Origin: an uncultured Acetatifactor sp. | GTDB taxonomy: Bacteria > Bacillota > Clostridia > Lachnospirales > Lachnospiraceae | Length of the DNA: 35,780 nt | NCBI GenBank assembly: GCA_910585615.1 | Contig: CAJUFO010000050.1 | Coordinates: 1-35,780, forward strand | Direction: 5' to 3' | Part shown: positions 6,769 to 13,636 of the stretch, in pieces | Layout of the letters: the number at the start of each line of letters is the position of its first letter | Position numbering within the stretch: position 1 is the first letter of the stretch | Notes under the pieces: model-generated | Told to the model about the DNA's origin: nothing | Databases searched by the model: none | What the model saw: the letters and a program-made list of their open reading frames with translations, nothing else | Translations under genes and position numbers: made by a program

Positions 6769-8313
6769 CTAATACACATAGGGCACCCGGCCCGTAATCT
6801 CCTCGTAGCACTCCAGTATGCCGTCCAAGGGGATGCACCAGAACCGCACGGGATCCACGGAATAGGCGAACGCCATGCCCACCAGGTTCCCGTATCCGTC
6901 CAGCACCGCGGAGCCGGAATCCCCGTGCACCAGCTCGATGGTCACCTCCGTGTGTTCCCTCTGGTCGTACCAGTCGAAGTCCTGCTTTATCTTGATCAGG
7001 TTCCCTGTGGTCTTATGTATCAGGCCGCCCTCTTTGTCGATCCGCTCCAGCGCCAGCTCGATGTCCTGGTCGTCCAGGCCCTCCCAGTAGGTCCTGTCGA
7101 TGTGCACTGTCATCAGCCGCTCCAGCAGCTCCTCCGGCACGTCCTCCCTGTCCACCCTGGCCACGCCCACGTCATAGGCCTCGCTGATTCCCACCTGCTT
7201 CCCGGGCAGCTTTGTGCCGTCGTAAAAGTAGATGTCCCAGTCCTCGTACTTCTCCACCACATGGCTGTTGGTGCAGATATAGACGGCGTCCTCCGCGATC
7301 TCCACGATATAGCCGGAGCCGGAGCTGTACCCGCCCCTGCCCAGGCCGTGGTAGAGATGCACCAGCGCCGGACGCATGTACTCCAGCGTCCCCTCCATGT
7401 CCTCGCGCTCAGAGACGCCTCCGTCATAGATATTGGGCGCTCCCAGTATGCAGTCAGTGCGGTAGTCGATCATGCGCTTCCCTATGAGCTCCTGGATATC
7501 ATCCGGGGAGGCCACCATCACCAGCGCCTCCTCCACAGTCTCCAGGCCGTAGCTGTCCTCGGCCACATAGCGGAGGGTATAGCTGCCCGCCTGGTCCAGC
7601 TCCACATCGGAATCGTCTATCCGTATGGTTTCTGTCAAATTTCCGTCCACATCGTCGCTGGCCGCCACCGCCTCCCGGTAGTCCGGCCGGCTTCCGGGAA
7701 CGAGATAGAAATCGCGGATTCCCGTGAGGGAAGGCGGCGTGTCCACGATGACCCGCAGCTCCCCGGAGGCCTGGTTCCCGGCCCGGTCTCTGGCGCCGAT
7801 CTCCAGCGTGTATTCCCCTGTGCTGTCGAAGCGGATTTCCTCCAGGGCATCCCCCTCCTCCAGGAAGAAGCTTTCCGCCTCCCTGTCCGCATCCCTCAGG
7901 CCCGCAATCACATCCGCTGTGGCATAGTCCCTTTCCGTGGCCAGATAGACCTGGTCATCCCTCCACAGGATCTCCGGCGGCACTGTGTCCTGAATGACGA
8001 TTCGGTAGACGAACTGCTTCCTTCCGTGGTGCACCACCGCTTCATAGGTGCCCGTCTCCGTCTCGTCCACCTTCGACAGGTCCAGCTCGCCCAGATGGAC
8101 GGACCAGTCCGTGCCGGTGAGATAGTCCGCGATGTCCCGGCTCACCGCGTCCCCGTATTCGTAAGTCTTCTCAGCAAATGCCGGTTCCACCCGATAGATA
8201 TAGAAATAAAAATACAGCCCTCCTGCTGCCAGCAGAAACAGAGCCGCCAGAAAGACAGCCTTTCCGCGGCCCCTGTCCTTCACGTCCTCGCTCCTCAACT
8301 TTCTCTTCCCCAT
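6769..8313 (-). CDS. Membrane-anchored trypsin-like serine protease with Ig-like domains
   Basis: The protein has 514 residues from the ATG at 8313. A basic N-terminus and a hydrophobic segment (about 18-40, AVFLAALFLLAAGGLYFYFYIY) anchor it, with the rest outside the cell. Residues about 45-270 hold two or three beta-sandwich repeats with hallmarks such as VIQDTVPPEI, GARDRAGNQAS and YVAEDSYGLETV, like DUF5011/bacterial Ig-type domains. The C-terminal ~200 residues are an S1-type protease: His in CTNSHVV (about 351), Asp in YDVGVARVD (about 381) and Ser in HGDSGSAVL (about 466). The start is uncertain because no ribosome site is strong; an ATG at 8385 would add 24 residues. Its target is unknown. 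Confidence 0.85.
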   Translation of the reverse strand: MGKRKLRSEDVKDRGRGKAVFLAALFLLAAGGLYFYFYIYRVEPAFAEKTYEYGDAVSRDIADYLTGTDWSVHLGELDLSKVDETETGTYEAVVHHGRKQFVYRIVIQDTVPPEILWRDDQVYLATERDYATADVIAGLRDADREAESFFLEEGDALEEIRFDSTGEYTLEIGARDRAGNQASGELRVIVDTPPSLTGIRDFYLVPGSRPDYREAVAASDDVDGNLTETIRIDDSDVELDQAGSYTLRYVAEDSYGLETVEEALVMVASPDDIQELIGKRMIDYRTDCILGAPNIYDGGVSEREDMEGTLEYMRPALVHLYHGLGRGGYSSGSGYIVEIAEDAVYICTNSHVVEKYEDWDIYFYDGTKLPGKQVGISEAYDVGVARVDREDVPEELLERLMTVHIDRTYWEGLDDQDIELALERIDKEGGLIHKTTGNLIKIKQDFDWYDQREHTEVTIELVHGDSGSAVLDGYGNLVGMAFAYSVDPVRFWCIPLDGILECYEEITGRVPYVY

Positions 8314-8426
8314 CCTTTGTCCATCCTGACCCGGCCCCCTCGGGACCTCTTTCCTAAACTCCCATGCAGCCAGCCTCACCACCATACCTGAAAGTCTGAG
8401 AGTTTAGATGGTGCACATCTGCCTCC

Positions 8427-8453
8427 GTTTTTGCGCATAGGAAGCGCAAAAAC
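8427..8453. other. Perfect 10-bp hairpin in the divergent intergenic region
   Basis: GTTTTTGCGC and GCGCAAAAAC pair fully around a 7-base loop. It lies between the divergent protease and ferritin-like genes, within a 318-base stretch (8314-8631) with no other gene. On either strand the T-rich arm is at the 5' side, so it is not a classical terminator. It could be part of a small repeat, an operator, or a leader hairpin of the minus-strand transcript. Confidence 0.5.
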
Positions 8454-8631
8454 ACTCGCGGTGCTAGAATGGCATAGGGACTTTTATAGTAATAAGAGTA
8501 ACATTCAGGGACGCTTTTGTCAACGGCATGAGCGGCCCCGCTGCGGGAACGGCATTTCAGCAAAAGGGGCACAGAACCGGAAGCTCTGACATATCATATT
8601 GCAGGAAAAGAATATATGTGGAGGTTTTTCC

Positions 8632-9180
8632 ATGGAGCCAAACAGGAACCACATGTCCAACGACTGCGATATGTCCGGCATAAAGCCGGCCATGCTGGAG
8701 CTGCGCTATCCGCCCGTACAGGTGGAGCGCCGGAATCCGGAGTATGCCGGCATCCTTGCCTTCGACTACTGCGGCCCGGTATCCGAGCTGTCGGCCATCA
8801 CCCAATATATCAATAACGAGAACCGGCTGTGCCTGACCGCCTGCCCCCTTGCAAGGACGCTTCTGGGCATCGCCCTGGCGGAGATGATGCACCTCCAGAA
8901 GCTGGGCGAGCTAATCCAGCTCCTAGGCGGCGAGGTCAGCTTTTCCGTAAGGCAGCCGGACGGCAGGCAGCTGCTGTGGACGCCGGACTATCTGTCGCTG
9001 TCCAGGGACGCCAGGCGGATGCTCTGCGCGGCCATAGAGGCCGAACGGGACGCCATCGCCCAGTACGAGGCGCATATGCGGAAGATAAAGGATGAATGCG
9101 TGAACGCAGTGCTGCGGAGGATCGTCCGGGACGAGGACTACCATATCGTGCTGCTCCGGGGGCTGATGGAGGAGCTGTAG
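8632..9180 (+). CDS. Ferritin-like di-metal protein (rubrerythrin/CotJC-like)
   Basis: These 182 residues form a four-helix-bundle ferritin-like protein. Glu in VSELSAITQYIN, ExxH in LAEMMHLQKL, Glu in EAERDAIAQYEAH and ExxH in RDEDYHIVLLRGL supply the two Glu-x-x-His pairs of a carboxylate-bridged di-iron or di-manganese site. The N-terminal ~30 residues (MEPNRNHMSNDCDMSG...) precede the bundle. The ATG at 8632 is set by GTGGAGG seven bases upstream; an earlier ATG lacks one. Relatives act in peroxide or iron handling, or in spore coats (CotJC, manganese catalase-like). The exact role here is not determinable. It stands alone, divergent from the protease. Confidence 0.8.
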   Translation: MEPNRNHMSNDCDMSGIKPAMLELRYPPVQVERRNPEYAGILAFDYCGPVSELSAITQYINNENRLCLTACPLARTLLGIALAEMMHLQKLGELIQLLGGEVSFSVRQPDGRQLLWTPDYLSLSRDARRMLCAAIEAERDAIAQYEAHMRKIKDECVNAVLRRIVRDEDYHIVLLRGLMEEL

Positions 9181-9199
9181 GGTTTCCCCGATGAATGTC

Positions 9200-9228
9200 T
9201 TGTGCTTTGGCCGTCCCCATGCTACAAT
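9200..9228 (+). promoter_or_regulatory. Putative sigma-A promoter for thiN
   Basis: TTGTGC (9200-9205), a 17-base spacer and TACAAT (9223-9228) lie about 120 bases before the thiN ATG. The -10 box matches 5 of 6. The leader of about 115 bases shows no THI-box-like TPP riboswitch motif that I could identify. Confidence 0.45.
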
Positions 9229-9348
9229 AGAACCCATCGAACAGAGGCAGGCCATAGCCTGCGGGCGCCAACGGGGAAGAAGGCGCAGCGCCGGCAGAAG
9301 ACCGGTATACCGGTGCATGGCATCATGGCTTGGCTGAGGAGGGCTATT

Positions 9349-9993
9349 ATGGGACACGGAATCTGCTATCTGGTGGGGGCTGGGAAGAATACGGGACTTG
9401 ACTTCGTCCCGAATGAAGACGATTTTGTAATCGCCGTTGACGGCGGGCTGCGCTACCTGGAGGAAGCCTCCATCCCGCCCGACCTGATCGTCGGGGATTT
9501 CGACACGCTGGGATACTGCCCGGAGGGCCCGAATGTCATCCGCCTCGACACCATGAAGGACGACACGGACACCCTTGCCGCCCTCCGCGAGGGCATCCGC
9601 AGGGGCTATTCCGTATTCCACTTCTACGCGGGCACCGGCGGCCGCATGGACCACACCATCGCCAATATCCAGCTGCTGGCCTTCCTGTCCGGGGAGGGCA
9701 GGCAGGGCTTCCTCCACGGAGGGGATGTGGTGCTGACGGCCATTACCGACGGGACGCTCCTCCTGCCGCCCAGGGAAGGGGGATACCTGTCCGTGTTCTC
9801 CTACTCCGACCGGGCGGAGGGCGTATTTCTGCGGGGGCTGAAATACGAATTGAGGGATGCCTGTCTGAACAGCGGTTTTCCGCTGGGCACCAGCAATGAG
9901 TTCATCGGCAGGGAGAGCTCCATATCCGTCAGGGAGGGGACATTGCTGGTGGTGCTTCCCGGGGATGCGGCGGGGCTGGTGCGGCGCGCTTAG
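9349..9993 (+). CDS. thiN: Thiamine pyrophosphokinase
   Basis: The 214-residue enzyme transfers pyrophosphate from ATP to thiamine to give thiamine pyrophosphate, the last step of thiamine salvage, in the cytoplasm. The N-terminal catalytic domain shows FVIAVDGGLRYL, PDLIVGDFDTLG (the conserved GDFD metal motif), DDTDTLAALREGI and GGRMDHTIANIQLL. The C-terminal beta-sandwich thiamine-binding domain includes YLSVFSYSD and the closing SNEFIGRESSISVREGTLLVVLP. GAGGAGGGC a few bases before the ATG at 9349 fixes the start. A good promoter precedes it and it appears monocistronic. Length and motif order are standard for the family. Confidence 0.93.
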   Translation: MGHGICYLVGAGKNTGLDFVPNEDDFVIAVDGGLRYLEEASIPPDLIVGDFDTLGYCPEGPNVIRLDTMKDDTDTLAALREGIRRGYSVFHFYAGTGGRMDHTIANIQLLAFLSGEGRQGFLHGGDVVLTAITDGTLLLPPREGGYLSVFSYSDRAEGVFLRGLKYELRDACLNSGFPLGTSNEFIGRESSISVREGTLLVVLPGDAAGLVRRA

Positions 9994-10083
9994 GCTGAAG
10001 CGGAGGGTTTTAGGGTTCCAGTACCGGAATCGGGGTGCGGCATTTCTCCTACCGTGCCTCTGCATCGGCATCCCATATAACCG

Positions 10084-10257
10084 TCAATGCTCTATTTGTT
10101 TTTGCTCCTTTAAAATAAATGGCGTCATTTTATCCATCAATTCTTTGGACAGCCGTTCACCCTTTTCTCTTAAAATCTTCTTCTGTTCCGCCCTGGCCCA
10201 TTCTACTGCTTTCAACTGGTCTTCCAAACGTTCGCTTAAGATTGCGTGTTCTTCCAT
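10084..10257 (-). CDS. Small hypothetical protein (charged, helical)
   Basis: The 57-residue product starts MEEHAILSERLEDQLKAVEW and is almost entirely charged amphipathic helix with likely coiled-coil character (LEDQLKAVEWARAEQKKILREKGERLSKELMDKM). The ATG at 10257 is preceded by GAGAGGGG nine bases away. An ATG at 10293, forming an ATGA overlap with the upstream JAB-like gene, would add 12 residues. The pair lies in a patch richer in A+T than the flanking genes. No family is recognised. It may be an accessory or antitoxin-like partner of the JAB-like protein, which is inference only. Confidence 0.5.
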   Translation of the reverse strand: MEEHAILSERLEDQLKAVEWARAEQKKILREKGERLSKELMDKMTPFILKEQKQIEH

Positions 10258-10289
10258 AAATCCGTTCCCCTCTCTATCGGTTATCATAA

Positions 10290-10637
10290 TCAAGTCCGAA
10301 CTTTATAACAATTTTTCAAAAAACAGTCCGCGGCTCTTTGCAAGTCTTTCAGATTCTTGGCTTCATTATTTGCATTAACTGCCTCATTAAACAGTGTAAC
10401 AGCTTTTTCATATACATACGCTTTCCCTTTTACAAGGTATGAGATACTTCCCAGGTTTGTAACCACCACCATCATCTTGACACTCGCATACCGCAGCAAA
10501 AACTGTACATCTGACAAAGAAAAATCGGATAGCGATGGATGATTGTGCAGCACAATAACAATGCAAGACTGGAAGCCCCTGTACAACATCCTGGAATCCT
10601 CAGGGCTTGAAGCAATGGTTGTAAATGCACAGCACAT
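10290..10637 (-). CDS. JAB/MPN-domain fragment, probably 5'-truncated
   Basis: The first half carries IVIVLHNHPSLSDFSLSDVQFLL, the HxHP...S..D core of JAB1/MPN (RadC-like) metallo-isopeptidase-type domains, then MMVVVTNLGSISYLVKG. The second half is a helical tail (VYEKAVTLFNEAVNANNEAKNLKDLQRAADCF). The domain normally has about 50 more residues before the HNHP motif, including a conserved Glu; here only about 30 non-matching residues precede it, directly after gatD. ATG codons at 10637 (no ribosome site) or 10589 (GAGG eight bases upstream) are possible. Low GC and truncation suggest a mobile-element or toxin-region remnant. Related domains occur in phage and polymorphic-toxin proteins. Confidence 0.5.
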   Translation of the reverse strand: MCCAFTTIASSPEDSRMLYRGFQSCIVIVLHNHPSLSDFSLSDVQFLLRYASVKMMVVVTNLGSISYLVKGKAYVYEKAVTLFNEAVNANNEAKNLKDLQRAADCFLKNCYKVRT

Positions 10638-10683
10638 GAAAGCAGTGCCTGGCAGAAAAACGGACGTCAGGGATTCTGTAAAA

Positions 10684-11409
10684 TCAAAGCCCGGTCACCA
10701 GCCGCTCCACCATGTTCCGGTTGGCCCGCAGCTCCGCTTCATCCGAAAGCTCCGTAAGCCTGACATCCTCCCCGTACCTGCGCTTCAGCGCCCGCTCCAG
10801 GAGCCAGTCGGAGACCTCCGGGTTCTTGGGCAGCAGAGGGCCGTGCAGGTAGGTGGCGATGACGTTCCTGTAGACGACGCCCTCATAGCCGCCGTCCCCG
10901 GTATTCCCTCTGCCGTACAGCACCTTTCCAAGGGGCGTACAGTCGCCGATGATGGTTCGGCCCGCATGGTTCTCGAAGCCCACCACGGGCATCCGGAACA
11001 GGGGGCTGTCCAGAACCACGTTCCCCACCAGCCGCTCGTCACAGCGCTCGGTGTGGATGTCAAGGATGCCAAGCCCTTCGATCATCGTCTCATCGGCCTT
11101 ATAATATTTGCCCAGAAGCTGATAGGCGCCGCATACCGCAAGCACTACGCCTCCGTCTTCCACGTAATCTTTGAACTCCGCTGCAATCTCCGCCAGATAA
11201 TCCACGGCCAGGGCCTGTCCCTTGTCGGATCCGCCTCCCCAGACTACGATGTCCAGCTTTCCGAAATCGATTTCATCCCCCGCGCACAGGGGGCAGACCT
11301 CCGCCTCCAGGCCCCGCCAGGCCATGCGCTGCTTCAGGCACTGGACGTTGCCGCTGTCGCCGTAAAGGTTGAACAGATCCGGATATAGATGCCCTATCGT
11401 CACTTTCAT
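10684..11409 (-). CDS. gatD: Lipid II isoglutaminyl synthase, glutaminase subunit GatD
   Basis: This 241-residue class I glutamine amidotransferase (CobB/CobQ branch) releases ammonia from glutamine for MurT, which amidates the alpha-carboxyl of D-Glu in lipid II. The nucleophile elbow is VVLAVCGAYQLLG (Cys about 94) and the catalytic His is in IATYLHGPLLPKNP. The opening IGHLYPDLFNLYGDSGNVQCL is characteristic of GatD. Its ATG overlaps the murT TGA as ATGA, so the two subunits are translationally coupled. It appears to be the last gene of the aat/murT/gatD run. Length is normal. Confidence 0.93.
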   Translation of the reverse strand: MKVTIGHLYPDLFNLYGDSGNVQCLKQRMAWRGLEAEVCPLCAGDEIDFGKLDIVVWGGGSDKGQALAVDYLAEIAAEFKDYVEDGGVVLAVCGAYQLLGKYYKADETMIEGLGILDIHTERCDERLVGNVVLDSPLFRMPVVGFENHAGRTIIGDCTPLGKVLYGRGNTGDGGYEGVVYRNVIATYLHGPLLPKNPEVSDWLLERALKRRYGEDVRLTELSDEAELRANRNMVERLVTGL

Positions 11410-12764
11410 TCGCCCATGTCCTCCTTTCCGGCGGCCTGCATTTCATCCAGCATCTTAATGGTGGGGTACAGGCCGGAGTAGTTTGTGATGATATAGATGT
11501 TGCGGCTGCCGCGCCTGGTGAGCTCCTCTACGGACTCCCTGAGATCCCTGCCCAGGCGGCTTGCGATGTCCTCGTACTTTAAACGCACCTCCATGTCCGC
11601 CCCCCTGGTCCCTACCGTGACGATGGTGGCCACCGCCGCCTCATGCAGGTAGCTGAAGTCCACGTCCCACAGCCAGGACACGTCCTCTCCGTCCAGGACG
11701 GTGTCATTGATCTGGATAATGATGTCCTTAAGTCTAGAATCCCTGCGGATCAGGAAGATCTTCTGCTGGAAGCCCACGGGATTCTTGGTCAGATAGAGCT
11801 GCACATGGGCCCCGTTTATCCGGTAGGCACATTCCCGATTGTTCCCGTAGTCAAAGGCCCTGATTGCCTGCTCGAAGCCCTCTCTCGGGCCGTCCACCGC
11901 GCACAGGGCGGTATAGACGCTTAAAGTATTGTATACATTATAGGGTGCCTGGGCGCCGGATTCTATGCGTCTGCCGTCCAGGGTGAAGGAGTAGGCCCCG
12001 TCCCTGAACTCCACGTCTGTGACGGTCATGTCAGGCTTTGGCCGCTCCAGGCCACAGTCCGGGCAGTGGTAGACCCCCAGCTGGCCATAGTGGACGAAAT
12101 CATACTCCAGCCTGCAGCCGCAGTTGGGGCAGAAGACGCTCTCCCCGGTTCCCACAGGCATGTCATCGGCTATGGGCTCTCCGATGCCGAAGGTGAGCTT
12201 ATGGTTCCTGCAGCCGGCGGCCAGCGTAAAGGAGCAGATGTCGTCGCAGTTGGTGATCAGCTTGGCTTCGGGCACGGTCTCCATGGCCTTCTGAATCTGG
12301 CCGCAGGTGATGTCCACCTCGCAGGTGCGGTCCAGCTGATCCCTGAAGATATTGGTGACCAGCACGCAATCGGGCTTCAGCTGTGGGAAGACCCGCGGGG
12401 AAGCCATCTCGTCCACCTCGATGCAGGCATAGTCCGCGTCCAGGCGGCCGCTCTTCCCGGCGGCCTGGACGAAGGCGGTGGTGGCGCCGTCCATAAGGTT
12501 GGCCCCCATCCTGTTCCAGACCACCTTTTTCCCGGATTGGGTCAGCACGTGGGCCATGAGGCTGGTGGTGGTGGTCTTGCCATTGGTTCCGGTGACGGCT
12601 ATGATCTTCTCCCGTACCATGCCACTCATCACCGACAGTATCTGCGGGTCTATTTTCCTGGCCACCCGTCCGGGAAGGGAAGACCCGTTACCCTTTCCCA
12701 GCCCGCGGCTCATGGTGTAGGCAAGCTTACCGCACCATATGGCCACTCTGCTCCGCAATCTCAT
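11406..12764 (-). CDS. murT: Lipid II isoglutaminyl synthase, ligase subunit MurT
   Basis: This Mur-ligase-family protein of 452 residues uses ATP and GatD-derived ammonia to convert D-Glu of lipid II to D-isoGln. It shows the Mur P-loop ITVTGTNGKTTTTSLMAHVL in close form (AVTGTNGKTTTTS) and EVDEMASPRVF. A four-Cys zinc ribbon (CPNCGCRLEYDF...YHCPDCGLERP), the MurT hallmark, is inserted in the central domain. The C-terminal domain (DUF1727) has NPVGFQQ and FLIRRDSRLKDIIIQIND. I chose the ATG at 12764; 13 more codons are open to 12803. The start is preceded by only a weak ribosome site but overlaps the end of a short upstream frame. The stop overlaps gatD. Confidence 0.92.
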   Translation of the reverse strand: MRLRSRVAIWCGKLAYTMSRGLGKGNGSSLPGRVARKIDPQILSVMSGMVREKIIAVTGTNGKTTTTSLMAHVLTQSGKKVVWNRMGANLMDGATTAFVQAAGKSGRLDADYACIEVDEMASPRVFPQLKPDCVLVTNIFRDQLDRTCEVDITCGQIQKAMETVPEAKLITNCDDICSFTLAAGCRNHKLTFGIGEPIADDMPVGTGESVFCPNCGCRLEYDFVHYGQLGVYHCPDCGLERPKPDMTVTDVEFRDGAYSFTLDGRRIESGAQAPYNVYNTLSVYTALCAVDGPREGFEQAIRAFDYGNNRECAYRINGAHVQLYLTKNPVGFQQKIFLIRRDSRLKDIIIQINDTVLDGEDVSWLWDVDFSYLHEAAVATIVTVGTRGADMEVRLKYEDIASRLGRDLRESVEELTRRGSRNIYIITNYSGLYPTIKMLDEMQAAGKEDMGE

Positions 12765-12907
12765 CCTTCGCACCCCACTTTCCTCTCTGCGTCCCTCCTG
12801 CATGGAGACAAGCAGCCCCGACAGCAGGCGCGCTCTCCCCTCCTACGGCCCGCCCCGGTCCTCCCTCTCCTGCAAATATATGGCATCGGCTCTGCCAATC
12901 TGTTCAT
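12761..12907 (-). CDS. Possible 48-codon upstream ORF coupled to murT
   Basis: On the minus strand AGGAG, six bases, then ATG at 12907 opens a 48-codon frame (MNRLAEPMPYICRRGRTGAG...). Its TGA overlaps the murT ATG as ATGA. The predicted peptide is rich in Arg (about 14) and Cys (6). murT itself has a poor ribosome site, so translation of this frame could deliver ribosomes to murT. Against it, the stretch is purine-rich, which creates Arg codons by composition, and murT could start further upstream. No homology is recognised. Confidence 0.35.
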   Translation of the reverse strand: MNRLAEPMPYICRRGRTGAGRRRGERACCRGCLSPCRRDAERKVGCEG

Positions 12908-12964
12908 AAGCTTCTCCTCTCAGCAATCTTTCTCTATGCGAACCCTTCCCGGGCATGCTCCCTC

Positions 12965-13618
12965 TTAGCGTCCCGTGCCCTTCTCCAGCATCCTATCGTA
13001 TTCCTCCCAAGGGATGTAGCGTCCGCCCATGCTCTCCAGATGTTCGGTATAGAATTGGCAGTCCATGAACAGGAAATGGCTGCGCTGGAGCAGTCTGGCA
13101 AAGGCAATCAGGGCGGCCTTGGAGCCGTTTTCCCGCTCCGAAAACATGCTCTCCCCAAAGAAGCATCTGCCGATGGACACGCCGTAGAGGCCTCCCGCCA
13201 GCTTCCCGTCCTCGGACACTTCCACGCTCACAGCATATCCGGCCTGGAAAAGCCTCAGATAGGCCTCCTCCATCTCATCTGAAATCCATGTCCCCTCTTT
13301 AAACTCCCTCAGAATGCGGCAGTGGTGCATAGTATCCGCGAAATCCCTGTTCAGCGTCAGACGGAGCTTGTGTTTCTTCCAATATTTCCGCATGGAATGG
13401 GAAATATGTATCTCCTCCGGGAATATGACGAAACGCTCTCTGGGGCACCACCACAGAATCTCCTCCCCCGGGTCGTACCAGGGAAATATCCCGTGGGTGT
13501 AGGCCAGCAGCAGGCGCTCCACGCTCAAGTCCCCGCCCACCGCCAGCAGGCCGTCCCGGCGGGCGTACATGGGATTGGGAAAGGTAATCTCCCCCTTATT
13601 CAGCCGATAGACCGGCAT
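12965..13618 (-). CDS. aat: Leucyl/phenylalanyl-tRNA--protein transferase
   Basis: The 217-residue enzyme adds Leu or Phe from aminoacyl-tRNA to proteins with N-terminal Arg or Lys, creating primary N-degrons read by ClpS. Family motifs are clear: FPNPMYARRDGLLAVGGDLS, LLLAYTHGIFPWY, ILWWCPRERFVIFPEEIHISHSMRK, GTWISDEMEEAYLRLF, GGLYGVSIGRCFFGESMFS, and FMDCQFYTEHLESMGG. AAGGGGGAATGACAT precedes the ATG, 18 bases after clpA. It lies immediately downstream of clpS-clpA, so substrate modification, adaptor and unfoldase of one pathway share a transcript. Length is standard. Confidence 0.95.
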   Translation of the reverse strand: MPVYRLNKGEITFPNPMYARRDGLLAVGGDLSVERLLLAYTHGIFPWYDPGEEILWWCPRERFVIFPEEIHISHSMRKYWKKHKLRLTLNRDFADTMHHCRILREFKEGTWISDEMEEAYLRLFQAGYAVSVEVSEDGKLAGGLYGVSIGRCFFGESMFSERENGSKAALIAFARLLQRSHFLFMDCQFYTEHLESMGGRYIPWEEYDRMLEKGTGR

Positions 13619-13636
13619 ATGTCATTCCCCCTTACA

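Noticed and set aside
8585..8631. Sporulation sigma promoter before the ferritin-like gene
   Set aside because: Some AT-rich boxes are present, but no pair with proper spacing could be assigned with confidence.
9229..9348. TPP riboswitch in the thiN leader
   Set aside because: Checked because thiN is a thiamine gene, but the conserved CUGAGA and ACCUGA-like blocks were not found.
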